Assembly: GCA_022447605.1 (NCBI GenBank)
Contig: JAKVBG010000040.1
Coordinates: forward strand, 1-36,967
Direction of reading: 5' to 3'
DNA: 36,967 nt
Source of the DNA: Mariniblastus sp.
GTDB lineage: Bacteria > Planctomycetota > Planctomycetia > Pirellulales > Pirellulaceae
Both the position numbers and the translations under genes were made by a program. Shown in pieces: positions 32,350 to 36,967 of this stretch. Positions within the stretch are counted from its first letter, which is position 1. Each line of letters opens with the position of its first letter. A model generated the notes under the pieces. The model was not told the origin of the DNA. It did no database searches and worked only from the letters and a program-made list of their open reading frames with translations.

Positions 32350-35217
32350 TTGAATACCAGCCTTCGAATCCCGTTCATCGCCTTGTTGGCCACGCTGATT
32401 ATGGGCAGCGCCTGTTGGACCGTCGCCCAAGAAGCCCAGAAACCCGCCAGCCCGGCTTCCGATTTTCCACCATTTGAGAAAGTCGTCGAGGGCTATACCG
32501 AGGTCAAACCTTCGGATGGTAAAAAACCTCTCTTGAGAATTTGGAAAAGAGACAAGGATGGCCAGATGCTGGCCGAATTGCCCAAGGATTACGCCAGCCC
32601 GACCCATCGCCAGTTTATCGCCACCACCGTTTCCGGTGGTGAACGCTTCGCCGGCCTCCAATCGGATGACTTTTACGTTTATTGGCGCAATTACGGTAAA
32701 CGCGTGGCGCTGATCGCCGAGAACCTGACCGTTCGCGGATCGGACGAAGAATCGAAGTCCTCGGTCAAGCGACTGTTCACCGATCGTGTCCTGATCGATC
32801 TGCCCATCCTGACGATGGCTCCTCGTGGTGGCCCGGTGATTGACCTTGATGCCCTGCTGGTAGGCAACGCCAACGTCTTCTTTGGCGGGTCGTACCGGGG
32901 CAAATCGAACCTGATTAAGATCAAGAAGGCCAAGGCTTTCGAAAAGAACACCGAGGTCGCCTTCGAGGTTCCCATGAGCAACGGAGAATTGAAATCCCTG
33001 CACTACTCGATCAGCAAAATTGAAGGTTCACCCGGCTACAAACCCCGCAAAGCGGACCAGAGAATTGGATATTTCACCACGAGTTACAGCGATTATGGAA
33101 AGTATGAAACGGACGATACCAAGGTCCGCTTCATCGACCGCTGGCATCTGGAAAAACGGGAACCCAAACTGAAGCTGAGCCCGCCCAAACAACCGATCGT
33201 TTTCTACCTTGAGCACACCACGCCAGTTCGCTATCGACGCTGGGTTCGCCAGGGGGTTCAGTACTGGAACCAGGCGTTCGAACAGGTCGGAATTGTCGGG
33301 GCCATCGAGGTCCGCCAGCAGGACAAGGCAACCGGAAACCACATGGAAAAAGACCCGGAAGACGTCCAATACAACTTTATCCGCTGGCTCAACAACAACG
33401 TCAGCACCGCCATCGGACCGAGTCGCGTCAATCCGACCACGGGTGAAATCCTGGATGCCGATATCGTTTTGACCGATGGCTGGATCCGGGTTTTTGAAGG
33501 CCAATTTGATGACCTGATGCCCAAGGTCGCTATGCAAGGCGTGACGGCCGAAACCCTGGCCTGGTATGCCGAACACCCGAATTGGGACCCGCGCATCCGT
33601 ATGGCACCTCCCGGACAACGTGATTTCATTCGCATGGCACTGTTGCGCAACGCGCAACAGCCGTTTGCCGGTCACGGTGAAGCGAGCGTCAAAACCCGCC
33701 TGATGGGCGACGAACCAATGGACGGCCTGCTGGACCGGGTCAGCCAGGTCAATGGATCCTGCCTGGCCGCCGAAGGACGTAAAATGGACGTCGCCATGAT
33801 GCGCATGATGATGACCATGAAGCGTATGACCGACGACAAGGATGGGGAACAGAAAGACGGCGAAGAAAAGCCGGAGGAAAAAGAAGAGAACAACGAACAG
33901 CTGTTGGACGGCATGCCCGAGTCCTTTATCGGACCTCTGCTGGCCGATCTGGTTTGCCACGAAGTCGGGCATACGCTCGGCTTGCGTCACAATTTTAAGG
34001 CATCCAGTATCTATTCCTTGGACCAGATCAACGGCGAAGGGATCGCTGGCAAAAAACCGCTGGCGGGCAGTGTCATGGACTACCTCCCGACCAACTTTAA
34101 TTTCAAAGCCGGTGACAAACAGGGTGATTACGCCATGATCGGCGTTGGCCCTTACGACCTGTGGGCCATTGAATACGGTTATGTTCTGGATGAAAAGAAA
34201 CTTCCCCAGATCCTTTCCCGAGTATCCGAACCGGCGCTGACGTACGCGACCGACCAAGATACTTCGGGGCCGGACCCGCTGGCTCGCCGTTACGATTTCA
34301 GCAGCAACCCGCTCGATTTTGCCAACAACCAGATGCGTCTGGCGAAACATCACCGCGGCCATATTCTCGAAAAATTTGTCGCCGACGGCGACGCCTGGGA
34401 CAAGGCTCGCAAAGGGTACCTGTTGACCCTGCGTTTGCAGACCCAGGGCACCGCGATGATGGCCAACTGGATCGGGGGCTCATTTGTCCGACAGGACAAG
34501 AAAGGCGACCCGAATGGCCGGCAACCGATCGAAGTGGTTGCTGCCGATGACCAGCGCAAGGCCTTGAATTTCGTACTGGAAAACACCATGCACGACGAAG
34601 CTTTCGGCTTAACCCCCGAATTGCTCGTCCACATGACCAGCAGTGGCTGGCGTGATGATTTCAGCGGGGACGAACCAGCCTGGCCGGTCCATGACCGAAT
34701 CATGAGCATCCAGGCATCTGCCCTGTCCAGCTTGATGAACCCGTCCACTTTGCGGCGCGTCTACGACAATGAGTTCCGTGTTGTGTCCGACCAGGACGCC
34801 CTGACCTTGAACGAAATTGTCAACACGATCTCCGAGTGCATCTGGGAAGAACTTGCTGCACAACCGGAAGGGGAATTCAGTGAACGCAAACCGGCGATCT
34901 CGAGTTTGCGACGCAACCTGCAGACCGAGCACCTGGAAAGGCTGTTCGACCTGGCGGGCGAGACCAAGAGTTCCACCGCGGCCATGAAGCCGATCGCCAA
35001 CCTGGCGAGCATGAAGTTGAAAGAACTTCACGGCAAGATCAAGGCTGCGGCTGAAAATGACAAACTCGACGCCTACACGCGGGCCCACCTGATGGATTCG
35101 GAAGAACGGATCCAGAAGTGGATCGACTCAACCTATGTCATGAACAATGACAATGGTTCGAGCGGCATCATGAGCGGTTTCTTTTTCGGCAAAGAGAGCG
35201 GGACCGACGGCCAATAA
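32350..35217 (+). CDS. Secreted metzincin-like zinc metalloprotease (DUF4953/DUF5117 type)
   Basis: A 955-residue protein. I choose the TTG at 32350 because GGGAG (32338-32342) lies 7 nt upstream and translation from it starts with a clean signal peptide (IPFIALLATLIMG, cleavage near VAQ-EAQ); ATG 32305 would add 15 residues before it. The zinc site is H537-E538-V-G-H541-T-L-G-L-R-H547, the extended metzincin motif, with the Met-turn M576 in SVMDY. The N-terminal part resembles DUF5117 and the whole resembles DUF4953 proteins, which are uncharacterised. A Met-rich then acidic/Lys-rich insertion (about 484-519) precedes the zinc motif. It ends 18 bp before a strong terminator. Confidence 0.92.
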   Translation: MNTSLRIPFIALLATLIMGSACWTVAQEAQKPASPASDFPPFEKVVEGYTEVKPSDGKKPLLRIWKRDKDGQMLAELPKDYASPTHRQFIATTVSGGERFAGLQSDDFYVYWRNYGKRVALIAENLTVRGSDEESKSSVKRLFTDRVLIDLPILTMAPRGGPVIDLDALLVGNANVFFGGSYRGKSNLIKIKKAKAFEKNTEVAFEVPMSNGELKSLHYSISKIEGSPGYKPRKADQRIGYFTTSYSDYGKYETDDTKVRFIDRWHLEKREPKLKLSPPKQPIVFYLEHTTPVRYRRWVRQGVQYWNQAFEQVGIVGAIEVRQQDKATGNHMEKDPEDVQYNFIRWLNNNVSTAIGPSRVNPTTGEILDADIVLTDGWIRVFEGQFDDLMPKVAMQGVTAETLAWYAEHPNWDPRIRMAPPGQRDFIRMALLRNAQQPFAGHGEASVKTRLMGDEPMDGLLDRVSQVNGSCLAAEGRKMDVAMMRMMMTMKRMTDDKDGEQKDGEEKPEEKEENNEQLLDGMPESFIGPLLADLVCHEVGHTLGLRHNFKASSIYSLDQINGEGIAGKKPLAGSVMDYLPTNFNFKAGDKQGDYAMIGVGPYDLWAIEYGYVLDEKKLPQILSRVSEPALTYATDQDTSGPDPLARRYDFSSNPLDFANNQMRLAKHHRGHILEKFVADGDAWDKARKGYLLTLRLQTQGTAMMANWIGGSFVRQDKKGDPNGRQPIEVVAADDQRKALNFVLENTMHDEAFGLTPELLVHMTSSGWRDDFSGDEPAWPVHDRIMSIQASALSSLMNPSTLRRVYDNEFRVVSDQDALTLNEIVNTISECIWEELAAQPEGEFSERKPAISSLRRNLQTEHLERLFDLAGETKSSTAAMKPIANLASMKLKELHGKIKAAAENDKLDAYTRAHLMDSEERIQKWIDSTYVMNNDNGSSGIMSGFFFGKESGTDGQ

Positions 35218-35235
35218 CATGGCAAAACCCAAAAG

Positions 35236-35272
35236 AAAAAAGACTGCCGGGACCGCTTGGCAGTCTTTTTTT
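35236..35272. terminator. Intrinsic terminator, usable in both directions
   Basis: A 13-bp stem, AAAAAAGACTGCC (35236-35248) with GGCAGTCTTTTTT (35259-35271), has a 10-nt loop and ends in a T-run on the plus strand. The A-run on the other side gives a T-run for minus-strand transcripts. It serves the zinc protease and could also stop the convergent beta-barrel transcript. Confidence 0.9.
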
Positions 35273-35400
35273 GTGGGCTAAGGAAAACCTTCCGTGGTCC
35301 AACCGGTTCTTTTTACCAGGTGGCAGGAAAATTCGCCGATCAGCCCAGCGAGACAAGATGACTGGGCCACAGGGCCCCTGCTGTCTGGCTGTTCCTTCGA

Positions 35401-36396
35401 TCAATAGCTGAATCGCAAACCAAAATTGATGGCGTGCCAAAACGGCGTGTTGTTTGTTACGGGCTCCGTCTCTCCGACCGACAAGGCTTGGGTCGGCGCC
35501 AGGGCGACGCCATCAATCCAGGTCGCCTCGTAACCGACAAACGAGGAACAGACATTCGGCACGATCTGGTAATACAACGTTCCGCCGACCTCACCCACAA
35601 AACTGCCAATCCCCTTTTCCTGTTTGATCGTCGCTTGATCCCCTTGCGGGCCGATGGGGCCAAAGGTTGTCAATTTCGACTTGGCCACCACAGGATTGCC
35701 ATAGGCACCCGTCCTGACAAATCCGGTACAGATGAAATTCTGACCAACGGGCAGGGTGATATCGAATCCGACCTGTCCACCGATCAACGAGTTGGATGTT
35801 TTGAATTGGTTGTTGGTCGTCACCGCGGCCAGGCCAAAGTCACTAAAGGTGCCGAAGTTGAATTCCTCTTTGAGCGAAATGAATCGTGGGCCCCAGAACC
35901 AGGTGAAACCGGGGGACTTGTTGTATCGGCGGGTGAGTTCGATGCTGTAAAATTCGGAAGAATAATCGTAACTGACCGAGTCGACCGTCACGATTTCCCC
36001 CGGTGCCGGGGGAACAAAGAACGGAGAAGTTACCCCCCCCAGGGAAGGTGCCTCGATGTTCGACTTGTTGTTTTCAATTTTTCCCAGGCTGGTTCGGAAT
36101 TCCCAATGACCACCGACACGATTACGCCACCCAATGCGGGCTTCCACTCCGGCACCGCCGCCCAGATCCATTACGTCGCTTGACGTGAGGAGGGGCTGCT
36201 GCGTGATGGCGTCTTCGGCTACCGTAAAGAGGCTGCCGCCGCCGGGGCGCTGAAGGACCTTCGCGTTTGCCTCGGTGTAGAAACCAGTTGATCGGTTGAA
36301 ATTCCCATGAATTTGCGCGTCTGCAAATCCTGCTGAAATCGCGCCGACATAACCAAATGCCATCAATGTCGAAGCGATAAATTTAAACGTTTTCAC
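35401..36396 (-). CDS. Putative outer-membrane beta-barrel protein (BBP7-like)
   Basis: A 331-residue protein with a signal peptide (FIASTLMAFGYVGAISA, cleavage near ADA-QIH). The mature part alternates hydrophobic and polar residues, is rich in Gly, Phe and Tyr, and ends LRFSY, the terminal aromatic pattern of outer-membrane barrels. Strands such as GAGVEARIGWRNRV and SEFYSIELTRRY fit. PLLTSS and the Gly-rich segments resemble planctomycete BBP7 proteins, but I cannot confirm the family. The start is a GTG at 36396 with GGAGG (36404-36408) 7 nt upstream. It is monocistronic and convergent with the zinc protease. Confidence 0.85.
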   Translation of the reverse strand: MKTFKFIASTLMAFGYVGAISAGFADAQIHGNFNRSTGFYTEANAKVLQRPGGGSLFTVAEDAITQQPLLTSSDVMDLGGGAGVEARIGWRNRVGGHWEFRTSLGKIENNKSNIEAPSLGGVTSPFFVPPAPGEIVTVDSVSYDYSSEFYSIELTRRYNKSPGFTWFWGPRFISLKEEFNFGTFSDFGLAAVTTNNQFKTSNSLIGGQVGFDITLPVGQNFICTGFVRTGAYGNPVVAKSKLTTFGPIGPQGDQATIKQEKGIGSFVGEVGGTLYYQIVPNVCSSFVGYEATWIDGVALAPTQALSVGETEPVTNNTPFWHAINFGLRFSY

Positions 36397-36492
36397 GTTG
36401 GTTCCTCCAAACCGGGACCGGGCGCAAATAGATCATGTCCTGCAAATTGGGATCGGTTCCTACCACCCTGAGAATTAGCACGATTGGCAAGC

Positions 36493-36515
36493 ACGGCAAA
36501 GTTTTGCCGTTTTTC
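36493..36515. other. Terminator-like hairpin upstream of the beta-barrel gene
   Basis: ACGGCAAA (36493-36500) and TTTGCCGT (36503-36510) form an 8-bp stem with a 2-nt loop, followed on the plus strand by TTTTCC. It resembles an intrinsic terminator for plus-strand transcription, but no plus-strand gene ends here. It may instead be an operator or leader structure of the beta-barrel gene. Confidence 0.4.
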
Positions 36516-36770
36516 CTATTTTCACAAAGGGCTTAATTTGCCAGAAAACGATACGGAATCGGTCCCGACTGGCGACCGACATCCGATTTCGAGAATGAAT
36601 CTGCCACCAGGGCGACAGAGGCCAGCCCAGGACCCTTCAGAACGCCCTTTCCGGACAGAGGCTACCGTTTTACTATCCGCTTCGAAGAAGGACGAAGGGG
36701 ACGGATGAGGCGACTTTGCATCGAACCTGCATCAACCGTACGGAAACCGTCATCCAGGTAGATCCCCACC

Positions 36771-36810
36771 GCGCTGGAAGAAAGGGCGCTGGAAGAAAGG
36801 GCGCTGAAAG
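36771..36810. repeat. 15-bp tandem repeat, about 2.6 copies
   Basis: The unit GCGCTGGAAGAAAGG occurs at 36771-36785 and 36786-36800 and continues partially at 36801-36810 with one base lost. A 15-bp period is compatible with coding but the surrounding frame is not convincing. Confidence 0.75.
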
Positions 36811-36967
36811 TGACCGCATTAAAAGGGACCACCATCCAGCCTGCTAGCAAAACAGGGCAGGCTCTACGACTTCCTGATTTGCAAACGATGTCCCTTGATG
36901 GCACCCGGCGTTTAACGCCGATCCTTTCGATCCCGACCGCCGCCACGACCACAGCCGCCCCGACCGC

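Larger units (their letters stand above)
36397..36967. other. Right-end region without a convincing gene
   Basis: About 570 bp. It contains the promoter region of the beta-barrel gene, a hairpin with a T-run (36493-36515), a 15-bp tandem repeat (36771-36810) and a short palindrome CGGCGTTTAACGCCG (36906-36920). A minus-strand frame open from the window edge to 36662 (about 101 codons, including an Ala-Leu-Ser-Ser-Ser repeat) could be the end of a gene lying mostly outside, but its composition is not convincing. Confidence 0.55.

Noticed and set aside
33028..34362. Minus-strand open frame (444 codons) antisense to the zinc protease
   Set aside because: The plus strand carries the HEVGHTLGLRH zinc motif. 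The minus frame shows no family motif and no ribosome-binding site.
36662..36967. Minus-strand open frame running off the right edge
   Set aside because: About 101 codons with a simple Ala/Leu/Ser repeat and no recognisable domain. Cannot be confirmed without more sequence, so it is only mentioned in the region entry.
1..36967. tRNA, rRNA, CRISPR arrays, insertion sequences, integrases, toxin-antitoxin or restriction genes
   Set aside because: Reading both strands I found no cloverleaf with CCA-type ends, no regularly spaced direct repeats, no terminal inverted repeats flanking a transposase and no nuclease/methylase pair. The window looks like stable chromosomal sequence.

Overview
The window looks like chromosomal DNA of a free-living Planctomycetota bacterium. 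This is inferred from gene content, not from a marker gene. The clues are a MoxR/DUF58/von Willebrand-A (vWA) membrane gene block with very large vWA proteins, a BBP7-like outer-membrane barrel, many secreted peptidases, a type II DAHP synthase, fairly high GC and frequent GTG/TTG starts. I see no rRNA, tRNA, CRISPR array, insertion sequence, integrase or phage gene.

Layout. 1-3.4 kb: an enolase-superfamily dehydratase/epimerase, convergent with a minus-strand pair, type II DAHP synthase then RNase III. 3.7-6.9 kb: a secreted TPR-thioredoxin fusion and a small two-helix membrane protein. 7.1-14.3 kb: a plus-strand run of separate genes: S9 prolyl-oligopeptidase-type peptidase, a small unknown protein, a Gfo/Idh/MocA oxidoreductase, a secreted trypsin-like protease and a secreted M13 metallopeptidase. 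14.4-20.7 kb: a tightly packed six-gene minus-strand operon: YdiJ-like FAD/Fe-S dehydrogenase, moaD, moaE, moaA, class V aminotransferase (cysteine desulfurase-like) and a YkgJ-type cysteine-cluster protein. The first four genes are joined by ATGA overlaps or a short gap. 20.8-21.3 kb: a divergent SixA-type phosphatase. 21.4-32.0 kb: a minus-strand block of a large two-vWA membrane protein, MoxR ATPase, DUF58 protein, BatA-like vWA protein and a zinc-ribbon membrane protein of about 1080 residues that I do not recognise. 32.3-35.2 kb: a secreted metzincin-like zinc protease of the DUF4953/DUF5117 type, ending at a strong intrinsic terminator. 35.4-36.4 kb: a convergent beta-barrel protein. 36.4-37.0 kb: a stretch without a convincing gene.

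How the genes work together. moaA, moaD and moaE cover cyclization of GTP and the sulfur-insertion step of molybdopterin synthesis; moaC and a MoeB-type adenylyltransferase are not in the window. The desulfurase-like enzyme in the same operon is a reasonable candidate sulfur source for MoaD. The MoxR/DUF58/vWA genes form a classical ATPase plus metal-ion-dependent-adhesion-site (MIDAS) module at the membrane, with the zinc-ribbon protein as possible client or partner. The best candidates for something undescribed are that zinc-ribbon protein with its MoxR module, the composition of the molybdopterin operon, and several RNA hairpins: a perfect 14-bp inverted repeat ahead of MoxR, a leader structure beside the ribosome-binding site of the trypsin-like protease, and a hairpin in the RNase III leader.
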